A stretch of 14,854 nt of DNA, taken from NCBI GenBank assembly GCA_021802745.1, contig JAJZRK010000066.1:1-14854 (forward strand). The letters are read 5' to 3'. The notes beneath the pieces were generated by a model. That model saw nothing but the letters and a program-made list of their open reading frames with translations, was not told the DNA's origin and did not search any database. Both the position numbers and the translations under genes were made by a program. This DNA comes from a bacterium. GTDB taxonomy: Bacteria > Gemmatimonadota > Gemmatimonadetes > Gemmatimonadales > Gemmatimonadaceae. Of the stretch, positions 1-7,438 are shown piece by piece. How positions within the stretch are numbered: the stretch's first letter is position 1; each line of letters starts with the position of its first letter.

Positions 1-1259
1 GGCGCGTAGATGCTGTTGTCGTTCTCGGGAATCTCGTTGTGCGTCGTCGCGTAGAGGACGTTGGCCTGCAGCTTCGTGGTCGTCGACGGCGAGATGCCGA
101 GGTTCACGGTGCCCTGGTACTTGTTGTTGATGTCCTTCATGAAGACGCCGCGATCGTGCCAGTTGAAGTTGCTGGCCGTGAACGGGCCGTCCTCGGTGTA
201 CGAGCGCAGCGATGCGAAGTACGTCACGACCGGCGTGCCGCCCGACACCTGGCCCGCGACCGTGCGCGACAGGCCCGTCTCGAACAGCTTCGTGGCGAAC
301 GCCTTGTTGAACGGCACGAACGCCTGCACCGGCGTGCCGTAGTGGGCCGAGAGCCGGGTGGCCTGCGAATCCGAACGCGCCACGCCCCACTGCGGCTGGA
401 TGCGGTTGGTCGGATACGACGTGAACGCCTGTTCGGCGTCCACCGACCACTTGGGTGCACCGAGCGATCCCTTCCGGGTTGTGATCAGGATCACCCCGTT
501 CGATGCCTCCGTGCCGTAGAGCGTCGCCGCGGCCGCGCCCTTGAGCACCTCGACCTTCTCGATCGACTTCGGGTCAATGTCATCGAGACGCGACGGGCGT
601 CCGCCACCGCCGGTCCCGACGAAGCCGTTGCCGAACCCGCCGCCGTTGTCGAGGCGCACGCCGTCGATGTACACGATCGGCTCGTTGGACTGCGACAGCG
701 AGGCGTTGCCGCGCACGCGGATGCGCGCGCCCTCGCCCGTGGCCCCGGAAGAGGGCATGGCCATCAGTCCGGGCTCGCGGCCCTGAAGCACGTCGGAGAA
801 GGAGGCGATGGGCGCGGCCACCGGTGCCTCGACCGCGGCCACGGTGTTGCCGAGCTTGCGCGCCTCGACCTGCGAACCGCCCGTTCCAGTCGTGACCACC
901 GCGTTCAGTTCGACGGCCGACTGCCGAATCTCGAACGTCACCGTTGCCGTCGCGCCGGGCCGCACGTTGACGACCTTCACGAGCGGGGCATACCCGATAA
1001 GGCGGGCGCGCACGTTGCGCTCGCCGGCGACGACATTGTTGATACGGAACTTGCCTGCCTGGTCCGTCATGCTGCCGATCGTCTGGCTGGTGCCAGGGAT
1101 CGTGACCTGCACATTGGGCACGGGACGCCGAGTGCCGGCGTCGACGACACTGCCCGTGACCGTGCCTGTTGCCTGCTGGGCGGCGAGCGTCATGGGTACC
1201 AATGCTGCCATGACGACGCGTTGCACCAAGCTGGCGACGGTCGAACCGCGCTTGCTCAT
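1..1259 (-). CDS. SusC/RagA-family TonB-linked outer membrane protein, N-terminal part (runs off left edge)
   Basis: This is an open frame of 419 codons that continues past base 1, so the 3' part of the gene is missing. The ATG at 1259 is preceded by GGAGGAAG (1262-1269), a strong ribosome binding site. Residues 1-27 form a signal peptide with a likely cut before Gln28. About residues 30-115 are a carboxypeptidase-regulatory-like beta-sandwich typical of SusC N-termini. The TonB plug follows: IRVRGNASL, then IVYIDGVRLD, a Gly-rich loop, and the SusC signature GAAAATLYGTEASNGVILITT with GVILITT at 255-261. The first barrel strands follow. The family transports oligosaccharides, peptides or other large nutrients across the outer membrane with a SusD lipoprotein and TonB. 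The full protein would normally be about 1000 aa, so roughly 40% is present. The substrate cannot be told, and any SusD partner would lie outside the window. Confidence 0.95.
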   Translation of the reverse strand, partial: MSKRGSTVASLVQRVVMAALVPMTLAAQQATGTVTGSVVDAGTRRPVPNVQVTIPGTSQTIGSMTDQAGKFRINNVVAGERNVRARLIGYAPLVKVVNVRPGATATVTFEIRQSAVELNAVVTTGTGGSQVEARKLGNTVAAVEAPVAAPIASFSDVLQGREPGLMAMPSSGATGEGARIRVRGNASLSQSNEPIVYIDGVRLDNGGGFGNGFVGTGGGGRPSRLDDIDPKSIEKVEVLKGAAAATLYGTEASNGVILITTRKGSLGAPKWSVDAEQAFTSYPTNRIQPQWGVARSDSQATRLSAHYGTPVQAFVPFNKAFATKLFETGLSRTVAGQVSGGTPVVTYFASLRSYTEDGPFTASNFNWHDRGVFMKDINNKYQGTVNLGISPSTTTKLQANVLYATTHNEIPENDNSIYA

Positions 1260-1402
1260 GACTTCCTCCAACGGGGGTGGGGGCTTCGCTCCAAGCGAGA
1301 CGAAGTTATGTATGCAATCACGGCGCATGAGCGCGAGAGACGCACTCGAACGCAGCCGGAGACAGGGTGGGCTCCCATCAGCACCGTCGCGTGGGACAAC
1401 GG

Positions 1403-1431
1403 TAATCTCTAAACGGATGATTCCCTGTCAA
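1403..1431 (-). promoter_or_regulatory. Possible sigma-70-like promoter for the left SusC gene
   Basis: On the minus strand a perfect TTGACA lies at 1431-1426, about 170 bases upstream of the ATG at 1259. No good -10 box follows at the right distance: the 17- and 18-base spacings give AGATTA and GATTAC, both poor matches to TATAAT. The rest of the 1260-1511 gap shows a small dyad, TCGCT-CCA-AGCGA (1286-1298), in the presumed leader of the mRNA. I see no gene in the gap. The promoter call rests on the -35 hexamer only. Confidence 0.2.
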
Positions 1432-1511
1432 GGGGGCCCATCGCATCAACTAACTGTCGCGCATCAGGTTGGGCTCGGCGGTGCGCGCGTCGCCCTCCCG
1501 CCACTGCCGGC

Positions 1512-2795
1512 CTATCGCAACAGCGACAGTACCAGTTCCAGCGAGCGTGCCGCGGCGCCCAGGTTGCCACGCACCAACTCGCGCGCGCGCGCCCCGACCG
1601 CGGCGCCAGTGACTTGGCTCGACAGCCACTCCGCGACCGCCGAGCCCAGCGTCTCCGGACCGTCCACGCGTCGTCCGCCGTGCGCGGCAATGAGCAGGCC
1701 CGCGTCCCGGCTCTCGGTGCATCGCGGTCCGAAGAGCACCGGCGCGCCAAACGCCGCCGGTTCGATGACGGAGTGCAAGCCGGCCGAGTGGAAGCCGCCG
1801 CCTACGTACGCGACATCGGCCAGCGCGTACAGTTCGCCGAGCACGCCCACGCGGTCCACGATGACCACGTCCGCCGTCCCCGCGTCGTACGCCCCGAGCC
1901 GGGCCAGGCGCAGGGTGTCGCGCACCGCCCACGCCTCGAGGGCGCCGAGATGCTCGGCGGTTGGCTCGTGCGGCGCGACGATGAGCCGCGCCCGCGGCAT
2001 CCGTGCCCGCACCATGCGCCAGGCATCTTCGAGCACCTGCTCGTCGGCGGGCCACGTGGAGCCCGCAACCAGTGTCGGCCGGTCGGAGGCGAGCGGCGCG
2101 AGCAGCGCCGAGCTGCGGTCCACGCCCTGCGCGCGCGCCCACACCTGGTCGTAGCGCGTGTCGCCAGTCACGCGCACGTGCGCCCGGTTCACGCCGAGCG
2201 CGACGAGTCGCTCGGCGTCCGCTTCATCAATGGCGCCGACCGCAGCGAGCGCGGCATACGCGTCGCGCAGCAGCGCGCGGGCGAAGAGGCCGCGCCGCGC
2301 GGAGCCCTCGGCGAGCGTGGCGGCAATCAGCGCCACCCCAACGCCGCGGCGCGCCGCCGCCTCCACGAGCAGCGGCCAGACGTCGAGCTTGCTGAAGACC
2401 AGCGCCGTGGGGCGCAGTGCCTGGAGCATGTCGCGCGCCGCGCGCGCGGTGTCGAAGGGCAGGTAGTCGGCGTAGTCGGCGCCGACGCGCGACGCGAAAC
2501 TGGCGGCACTGCTCGAGAAGTGCGTGTAGACCACTTGCACGTCGGGGCGATGCGCGCGCAGCAGCTCGATGACGGGCTGCGCCTGCAACCCTTCTCCCAC
2601 CGACGGCGCGTGCAGCCAGACGAGCGGACGCGCCTGGTCGCGATGGACCGCGCTCCACCGCGCGAACCGCTCGAGCACGCCATGGCGCCCGGCCAGCGAG
2701 GCCATCGTCTTGCCGTCGCCCTCAGTCACCGCCGACGCGGCCCACTCCGCGAGCGTGCCCGCGGAAGCGTAGGCGGCGCGAAGCGCGGGGTTCAC
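1512..2795 (-). CDS. waaA: 3-deoxy-D-manno-octulosonic acid (Kdo) transferase
   Basis: This enzyme moves Kdo from CMP-Kdo onto lipid A precursor at the inner face of the cytoplasmic membrane, an essential step of LPS core assembly. The 427-aa length matches the family (E. coli WaaA has 425). WLHAPSVGEG at 60-69 is the N-domain motif, with Glu68 equivalent to the catalytic base of WaaA. The C-domain shows AGSTWPADEQ, VAPHEPTAEH and GGGFHSAGLHSVIEP, followed by FGAPVLFGP, the expected GT-B nucleotide-sugar site. The N-terminal membrane anchor is weak here: residues 1-30 are only moderately hydrophobic. The start is a GTG 12 bases after the stop of the upstream lipoprotein gene; GGAAG sits directly against it, too close for a normal ribosome binding site, so the start is less certain (Met31 is an alternative). 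It is the last gene of the minus-strand run. One versus several Kdo residues added cannot be told. Confidence 0.93.
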   Translation of the reverse strand: MNPALRAAYASAGTLAEWAASAVTEGDGKTMASLAGRHGVLERFARWSAVHRDQARPLVWLHAPSVGEGLQAQPVIELLRAHRPDVQVVYTHFSSSAASFASRVGADYADYLPFDTARAARDMLQALRPTALVFSKLDVWPLLVEAAARRGVGVALIAATLAEGSARRGLFARALLRDAYAALAAVGAIDEADAERLVALGVNRAHVRVTGDTRYDQVWARAQGVDRSSALLAPLASDRPTLVAGSTWPADEQVLEDAWRMVRARMPRARLIVAPHEPTAEHLGALEAWAVRDTLRLARLGAYDAGTADVVIVDRVGVLGELYALADVAYVGGGFHSAGLHSVIEPAAFGAPVLFGPRCTESRDAGLLIAAHGGRRVDGPETLGSAVAEWLSSQVTGAAVGARARELVRGNLGAAARSLELVLSLLR

Positions 2796-2807
2796 CTTCC
2801 GGTCTGC

Positions 2808-3512
2808 CTACTTGTCCGCTGGCTTCGACGCGAGCGCGGCTTCGATGGCGCCGCGGAAGGTCGCGAGCGGCTGGGCGCCGATGACAGGCTGGCTGCCCAC
2901 GAAGAACGTCGGCGTGGACTGCGCGCCGGCGCGCGTGGCCCGCTCCTCGTCACCCTGAATGAGCGGTCGCGTGGCGTTCGACTTGACGCACGCGCGCAGG
3001 GCGTCCACATCGGCGCCGGCGTCGCGTGCCAGGCCCTCGAAGAAGGGGCGTGGATCTGTCGCGCGCGCCCACTGCTGCTGCGTGCGGAAGAGCGCGTCCT
3101 GCACGGGCCAGAACTTGCCCTGCACGCTCGCGCACATCGCGGCCTCCGCGGCCGGCAGCGCGTTGGGATGAATCGAGAGCGGCAGGTTCACGTAGGCGAC
3201 ACGGATCTTCCCCGTCTCCACGTACTCCTTCCGGATCGCTGCCCACGATTCGTCGTGCCACTGCCGGCAGAACGGGCACTGGAAATCGCTGATGATGATC
3301 ACCCAGACCTTCGCGCTGGGGCTACCGAGGATGCGCCCGGCGTCGGCCTTGGCGAGCACGGCCGTGGCGCAAATCACGGGCGCGGCGGCCGCCGCCCTGG
3401 GCTGCACGGTGGCCGCGTCGGCGTTGCGCGCCACTGCGGCGCTCTCCTCCCGGCCGGCGCAGCCGAGCAGGGCGAGAAAGAACAGGGGCGAGGTCAGGCG
3501 AAGTAGTATCAA
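2808..3512 (-). CDS. DsbA-like thioredoxin-fold lipoprotein
   Basis: A 234-aa exported protein of the DsbA/thioredoxin_4 type. The N-terminus has a short basic region, a hydrophobic core and the lipobox LLGC with Cys18, so it is probably anchored to a membrane by lipid. The thioredoxin fold begins near residue 66, with the redox motif CPFC at 79-82 after VIIISDFQ, and the cis-proline is in STPTFFV (Thr200-Pro201). Cys127 and Cys175 form a possible second pair, and Cys48 is extra. The family makes or rearranges disulfides in exported proteins. The likely start is TTG at 3512, which overlaps the TGA stop of the upstream gene as TTGA; it has no visible ribosome binding site, suggesting coupled translation. 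No ATG or GTG in frame gives a sensible signal peptide. Whether it oxidises or isomerises cannot be told from sequence. Confidence 0.85.
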   Translation of the reverse strand: MILLRLTSPLFFLALLGCAGREESAAVARNADAATVQPRAAAAAPVICATAVLAKADAGRILGSPSAKVWVIIISDFQCPFCRQWHDESWAAIRKEYVETGKIRVAYVNLPLSIHPNALPAAEAAMCASVQGKFWPVQDALFRTQQQWARATDPRPFFEGLARDAGADVDALRACVKSNATRPLIQGDEERATRAGAQSTPTFFVGSQPVIGAQPLATFRGAIEAALASKPADK

Positions 3513-4717
3513 CGGAGGGAGAAGTCGGAGCGAATGCGATGCACGGCGGGCGTCGTGCGGTCCAGTACATAAGTGTAGTCGCCCTGTTCCCCCAGCGCGA
3601 CGGCGAATCCCACCTGGCGCGCGAGGCCGAGCACGGTGCCCCGGGCAGCGCGCGCGTCGAGCACAAAAAGCCCTTCGCCGCCGCCGGCGACATACAGCCG
3701 CTCGTGGGTGATGAGGGCGTCGTAGGCGAATCGCGCGCCCGTCCAGACGAACCGTTCGCGCGCCGTCGTCGCGCCGTCCGTGTCGAACAGCGAAAGCCCG
3801 CGCTCGCCGGCCGCCACGACCACGCGCGTGCCGTCGGTGCGCACCGACCGCACGCCCCCGTGAAGTCGTGCCGACGTGCGCAGCGCCAGGGTGTCGCCCG
3901 CGATGTTGAATGCGAGGAGCGCGCTGTCGGTCGCCACCCACAGCACGCCGCCCCGGTCGTCCGCGGTCATCGCGCGCACCGGTGCGCCGGCTGCGCACGG
4001 CCGCCACGTCGTGTCGGACGCACCCGGGGCCGGCGCCATCTCGACGCGGTCGCCGATGCCCACGATGCGCCGTCCGCGCAGTGTGGCGAATGCCGTGACG
4101 TCGCCGTCGCGCACGCGCGCGCCCACGGCGGAATCGGCCTCGAACACGTAGAGCCCGGTGGCGGCCGCGACGGCCACGCTCGCCGCGCCGATCTCCACGC
4201 CGTGAATGCCGCGAATGCCGGCGGCGCGCCGTGCCAGCGCTTTGGGTGCGCCGTCGGTGCTGAACAGCTGGACGCCGCCGCTCCCGCCCGTCGCGCCGCG
4301 TTTCGCTCCCACGGAGAGCCACTGCGGCTCGCCATCGAGCGCGAGGGCCTGCCCTGTCGGCGCCACCGGGACGCCGCGCCTGTACCGCAGCGCGTGTGCC
4401 TGGTCCATTTCACGGCCCATCAGGTAGCCCACCACCGCGCCGACGCCGATGCTCATGGGGAGCACGCAACTCGGGCCGGTGCACGACCCCACCGGGTCGT
4501 CCCCCGGTCCCATGAAGTAGGCCGACGCGGCGAGGGCCGCCGCCGCGCCCATGACGAACGGCATCACCACGCGGCGCGGGATGCGCCGGTCGCCTTGCCG
4601 CGTGGCCTCCCCGCCCGCGTTCCGCTGGGCCGCGGCGACTGCCGGGATCGCCTGCTGCATCAGCAGCGCGGCGGCGACGCACAGCGCCCGTCGGCGCACA
4701 GGCTGGATCCATGTCAC
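3509..4717 (-). CDS. Membrane-anchored protein with predicted beta-propeller repeats, function unknown
   Basis: A 402-aa protein I cannot name. Residues 1-30 look like a signal peptide (cut before Gln31). Two hydrophobic segments follow at about 50-70 and 85-101, separated by a short loop containing GSCTGPSC (Cys79 and Cys84). From about 115 to the end there are roughly 40-50-residue repeats with short beta strands and small-residue turns, for example GLYVFEAD, GVLWVATDSALLAFN, VVVAAGERGLSLFDTD and LYVAGGGEGLFVLDA. This resembles a beta-propeller of the YVTN or LVIVD kind, though I did not confirm a blade count. The start is GTG at 4717, overlapping the TGA of the GWxTD gene as GTGA; GGAG lies about 13 bases upstream, rather far. 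It lies between the GWxTD gene and the DsbA-like lipoprotein in one operon. A role as a cell-envelope scaffold or sensor is only a guess. Confidence 0.8.
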   Translation of the reverse strand: MTWIQPVRRRALCVAAALLMQQAIPAVAAAQRNAGGEATRQGDRRIPRRVVMPFVMGAAAALAASAYFMGPGDDPVGSCTGPSCVLPMSIGVGAVVGYLMGREMDQAHALRYRRGVPVAPTGQALALDGEPQWLSVGAKRGATGGSGGVQLFSTDGAPKALARRAAGIRGIHGVEIGAASVAVAAATGLYVFEADSAVGARVRDGDVTAFATLRGRRIVGIGDRVEMAPAPGASDTTWRPCAAGAPVRAMTADDRGGVLWVATDSALLAFNIAGDTLALRTSARLHGGVRSVRTDGTRVVVAAGERGLSLFDTDGATTARERFVWTGARFAYDALITHERLYVAGGGEGLFVLDARAARGTVLGLARQVGFAVALGEQGDYTYVLDRTTPAVHRIRSDFSLR

Positions 4718-6948
4718 GACGGAGGGCGCTCCAGGGTGAGGGTGCGTTCGGCGCGGGCCGAGTGTCCCGACGAGAGGTCGGTCACCTCGACGGTCAGCGC
4801 ATAGCGTCCGGGCGGCGCATCGCCGAGTCCGAGCGCCAGCTGGTGCGGCACCGTGGCGTCGGCGCGCGCGCCGCGCTCGTACGTCAACGACACCTGCTCA
4901 TCGCCGACGGCGCTCAATCCCACGGCATCGGCGATGCCGCCGAGCACGCGGGCACTGAACGAACGGCCGCGGTCCAGCGAGAGGATGCGCACGGTCACCC
5001 GCACGCGCAAGCGCGCCTCGCGCCCCGCGCCGGCCGTGGCGTTGTACGTCTCCCAGTAGAGCGCGACCGTGTCGTGCGGGAGGAACTGCATGGCGGGGTT
5101 GGCGTCAATGCGAAACGCCTCGCGCGCCGCGGCGCCGGGCGCTGCCGCGATATGGTCGGCGACCACGAGATCGGAGATGTCGAACGCGCCGGTGGCGCCC
5201 ATCGGCATCACGCCGACGACGCCGTCGCCGCGGGCGCCGCGCCCGGTGTCCGGCTGGCGCGCCTCTATGCGATACGCGTACTCGCGGCCCGGCGTCACGG
5301 TGCGCGCCCACGCGCGGCGCACCGGCACCGCGCGCGGCCCCGGCGCCAGGCGCAGCGAGTCGCGCACCATCTGCGGCGCGCGCTGCGCCGCGTCCGCGCC
5401 GAACGCAAAGCCGCCCTCCACCAGCGCCGGCGAGAGATCAATGTCGGCGAGCATGCGGTCGGTGGGGAGCTGCGCGAAGAGTTCCACCCGCGTGCCGGCG
5501 TCCCCGCGAAAGCGCGCCACCTGCACGGCGACGGTATCGAGCCGCAACGCGGCGTGCACGTCGTCGAGGCTCATGGGAATGATGCGCCGGGCGTTGTCGG
5601 CGTAGGCGCGGAAATTCCCCGCGAAGCCGGCGGCATTGATGGCGGGCGGCCCGCGGAAGACGAAGCGCAGCGCCTTGGCGCGATACCACCAGATGGTGAT
5701 GATGCGCGCCGTGCTCTCGGCGCCATTCGTTTCCTGGGTTTCCGGTGCGAGGGTGGCGATCACGTCCGGCGCGCCATAGCGGATCCAGATCTGGCCGCGG
5801 TCGGTGCGCCAGCCGGGAATCCCGGCCTCCTCGGACGTGAAGCGCAGGTCCGCATACGCCACGCGGGCCAGCAGCGCGACGCGCGCCTCGTTCACCGGCG
5901 TGAGCGCCAGGGGATCGGCCGATCGCCACCACGCCTGTGCGGTGGCTTCCCGTTCGGTGCGCGAGGCATGTTCGAGGAATGCCGCGTCGTCGGGGCGCAG
6001 CCACTGGGTGACGTCGAGCATGCTGGCCCGAACCGTGTCAGGGAGCAGGGCCAGTGCCGCGTCGAAGGCCGCGGCCGCGTCCTCGGGCCGGTCGCGGGCG
6101 TAGAGCGCGAGACCCAGCGCAAGCCAGGTGCGCGGCGCGCGCGGCTGCCGCCGGGCGAGGGTGGTGGCGAGGGGAAGCATCTCGGCGGTGCGCGACGATT
6201 CATACAGGAGGGCGAGCAGGTCGGCGGCCGCCCCTTCATGCGACGAATCGGCGGCGAGGGCGGCGCGGAAGTGTTCCTCCGCCTTCAGCCGGTCAATCTC
6301 GCCGGCGTCGCCCACCGGCGCGCTGCGCTGCTCGAGAAAGTTGGGGATGTAGTGCCAGTCGTCGGCGGCCGCCTCGAGGTCAAGCGCGGTGGTCGTGCCG
6401 GTGAGGATGCGCCGGTGGCGCATGGCATTGAACCGTCGAGCCGAGACGAGGCCCAGTTCGTACTCGACGATGGCGAGCAGGTGCGCGTCGCCGCGCGCGC
6501 GCGCCGCACGCTGGGCCTTGGCGAAGAGGCGCTCGGCCTCGATGCGCAAGAACGGCGTCTTCAGGCGGAGGCGGCCGAGCTCGAGGAGGTAGAGCGGGTT
6601 GTCGGGGTCGCGGTCGAGGGCCTTTTCCAGCAGGTCACTCGCGCGGCGCCGCCGAAAGATGTCATCCGGGGCCAGCCCCATCTCCGAGCGGCGCGAGAGA
6701 ATCAGGCCCTGCTGGAAGAAGGCATCGGCGAAGCGTGGTGCACGCCGCTGCACCGCTTCGAGCGCGTCAATGGCGACCGCGGTGTCGCCTGCGGCGAGTG
6801 CGTGCTGGGCACGCTGATACATGGAGTCCACCGCGGCCGGGAGCGTGCGGGCGCGCTGCGCGCTGGCTGGCGACGCGCCGGCGGCAAAGGCGCACGCAAC
6901 GGCGAACGCAACGGCGAACGCTGAGCGAAGAGGACGCGGGAGGCGCAT
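4714..6948 (-). CDS. Exported TPR and GWxTD-domain protein
   Basis: A 744-aa protein starting at ATG 6948, chosen because it opens a clear signal peptide (residues 1-30, cut before Gln31); the frame stays open upstream to 7095 but without export features. No good ribosome binding site precedes it. Residues about 36-330 are helical TPR-like repeats, for example ALAAGDTAVAIDALEAVQRR and the following paired helices. The signature is GWRTDRGQIWIRYGAPD, with GWRTD at 379-383, followed by IWWY and an F-rich segment, as in the GWxTD family. That family is known from Bacteroidota and Gemmatimonadota and has no settled function. The C-terminal part (about 480-744) is rich in beta strands and ends in an Ig-like segment. 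It is the first gene of the minus-strand operon and lies divergent to the SusCD operon. A periplasmic or surface structural role is inference. Confidence 0.85.
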   Translation of the reverse strand: MRLPRPLRSAFAVAFAVACAFAAGASPASAQRARTLPAAVDSMYQRAQHALAAGDTAVAIDALEAVQRRAPRFADAFFQQGLILSRRSEMGLAPDDIFRRRRASDLLEKALDRDPDNPLYLLELGRLRLKTPFLRIEAERLFAKAQRAARARGDAHLLAIVEYELGLVSARRFNAMRHRRILTGTTTALDLEAAADDWHYIPNFLEQRSAPVGDAGEIDRLKAEEHFRAALAADSSHEGAAADLLALLYESSRTAEMLPLATTLARRQPRAPRTWLALGLALYARDRPEDAAAAFDAALALLPDTVRASMLDVTQWLRPDDAAFLEHASRTEREATAQAWWRSADPLALTPVNEARVALLARVAYADLRFTSEEAGIPGWRTDRGQIWIRYGAPDVIATLAPETQETNGAESTARIITIWWYRAKALRFVFRGPPAINAAGFAGNFRAYADNARRIIPMSLDDVHAALRLDTVAVQVARFRGDAGTRVELFAQLPTDRMLADIDLSPALVEGGFAFGADAAQRAPQMVRDSLRLAPGPRAVPVRRAWARTVTPGREYAYRIEARQPDTGRGARGDGVVGVMPMGATGAFDISDLVVADHIAAAPGAAAREAFRIDANPAMQFLPHDTVALYWETYNATAGAGREARLRVRVTVRILSLDRGRSFSARVLGGIADAVGLSAVGDEQVSLTYERGARADATVPHQLALGLGDAPPGRYALTVEVTDLSSGHSARAERTLTLERPPS
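6884..6919 (-). repeat. 12-base tandem repeat inside a signal peptide
   Basis: Two perfect copies of GCAACGGCGAAC (6896-6907 and 6908-6919, plus-strand reading) and one copy with two mismatches (6884-6895) lie end to end. They encode the repeated Ala-Val-Ala-Phe of the hydrophobic core of the GWxTD protein's signal peptide. The unit is a whole number of codons, so gain or loss would change the length of the core without shifting the frame. Confidence 0.85.
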
Positions 6949-7051
6949 CGTGCCCAACAATACGTCGGGAGCGACAGTGGCGTCACGGAAGCCACCGTTT
7001 AGGCCGGTTGAGGAGCAGTCTCTGAGGCGCCGAAAAAGGGCCGCGTCAGAT

Positions 7052-7072
7052 GCTGTCCTACGATGCGACAGC
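7052..7072. promoter_or_regulatory. Inverted repeat GCTGTC-N9-GACAGC
   Basis: Two perfect 6-base arms flank a 9-base spacer. It lies about 100 bases upstream of the GWxTD start on that gene's side of the divergent region. It could be an operator or a weak hairpin. No regulator is visible in the window. Confidence 0.35.
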
Positions 7073-7122
7073 CTGGGCCTAACTTCCATCGCCACACTGA
7101 GTTGGGAACAGACGTTTGCGGT

Positions 7123-7134
7123 AGGGAATTCCCT
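7123..7134. promoter_or_regulatory. Perfect 12-bp palindrome AGGGAATTCCCT
   Basis: A fully symmetric 12-base sequence between the two divergent genes, just upstream of the weak -35 candidate at 7146. Its position fits an operator for a dimeric regulator. A palindrome of this length can occur by chance in a window this size only rarely, but one copy is not proof of function. Confidence 0.35.
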
Positions 7135-7181
7135 GATTCAGCGTATTGCACAAAGCCTGACCGACCCATAGGATTTGCGGC

Positions 7182-7197
7182 TGTGACAGAAGTCACG
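7182..7197 (+). promoter_or_regulatory. CRP/FNR-family-like binding site
   Basis: TGTGACAGAAGTCACG matches the CRP consensus TGTGA-N6-TCACA at 9 of 10 defined positions. It lies 242 bases upstream of the SusC start in the divergent region. Sus-type uptake genes under a CRP-like regulator would be sensible biology, but the regulator of this organism is unknown, and the site overlaps the start predicted for the weak promoter, where binding would block rather than activate. Confidence 0.45.
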
Positions 7198-7268
7198 CGA
7201 CTGAGGTAGCTGAGTGTGCAACCCGAGGGCCGCACAGCCCCCGGGGTTTGATGTTGTTTCGTTATGGC

Positions 7269-7286
7269 GCGGCATGACAATGCCGC
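7269..7286 (+). other. Stem-loop in the presumed SusC leader
   Basis: GCGGCAT and ATGCCGC pair perfectly over 7 bases around a GACA loop. No U-run follows, so it is not a classical terminator. It lies about 150 bases upstream of the SusC start and could shape the mRNA leader. Confidence 0.4.
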
Positions 7287-7438
7287 AGCCCCCCAGCGAA
7301 AACACGGGTGTTCCCGCGGGTCCTCGGCTGTGTACGCCGCGGACCCCGCAGAAGTTCCGCCCCGCCGCCTGGGGCAGCAGTGCGAAGCTCCTGATGTCGG
7401 TAAGTCTCCTGTATTTCACCTTTTGTAGAGGGAGTCCG

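Larger units (their letters stand above)
6949..7438. promoter_or_regulatory. Divergent intergenic region between the GWxTD operon and the SusCD operon
   Basis: This 490-base gap should hold both promoters. I see no convincing gene: the short frames that cross it lack ribosome sites and family features. Dyads are GCTGTC-N9-GACAGC (7052-7072), the perfect palindrome AGGGAATTCCCT (7123-7134), the CRP-like site (7182-7197), a direct repeat CTGAG (7201-7205 and 7210-7214) and a stem-loop (7269-7286). A weak sigma-70-like pair, TTGCAC (7146-7151) and TAGGAT (7169-7174) with a 17-base spacer, could drive the plus-strand operon and would put the start of transcription near the CRP-like site. That would leave a leader of about 250 bases before the SusC start. 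I see no known riboswitch consensus, including no clear B12 box. Confidence 0.5.

Noticed and set aside
39..1412. Long plus-strand open frame of 457 codons antisense to the left SusC gene
   Set aside because: It is Arg/His/Ala-rich with no family features and lies opposite a clear SusC frame with ribosome site and signal peptide; high GC makes such frames common.
1614..3506. Plus-strand open frame of 630 codons opposite waaA and the DsbA-like gene
   Set aside because: It spans two real genes with clear catalytic motifs on the other strand and has no recognisable content.
3513..4322. N-terminal extension of the DsbA-like frame
   Set aside because: It overlaps the propeller gene in another frame and is low-complexity Arg-rich; it would bury the lipoprotein signal inside the chain.
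4711..6924. Plus-strand open frame of 737 codons opposite the GWxTD gene
   Set aside because: The composition is the mirror of high-GC codon bias (Arg, Gly, His, Ala), with no signal peptide or domain; the minus strand carries the GWxTD motif.
6999..7280. Minus-strand frame of 93 codons in the divergent region
   Set aside because: No ribosome site, no domain, and it overlaps the likely regulatory sites.
7214..7438. Upstream start for the right SusC protein
   Set aside because: It would add 75 residues before the signal peptide; the ATG at 7439 has a good ribosome site and the right N-terminus.
7181..7438. Cobalamin or other riboswitch in the SusC leader
   Set aside because: TonB receptors often have B12 riboswitches, but I could not find the B12 box or another known consensus in the leader.
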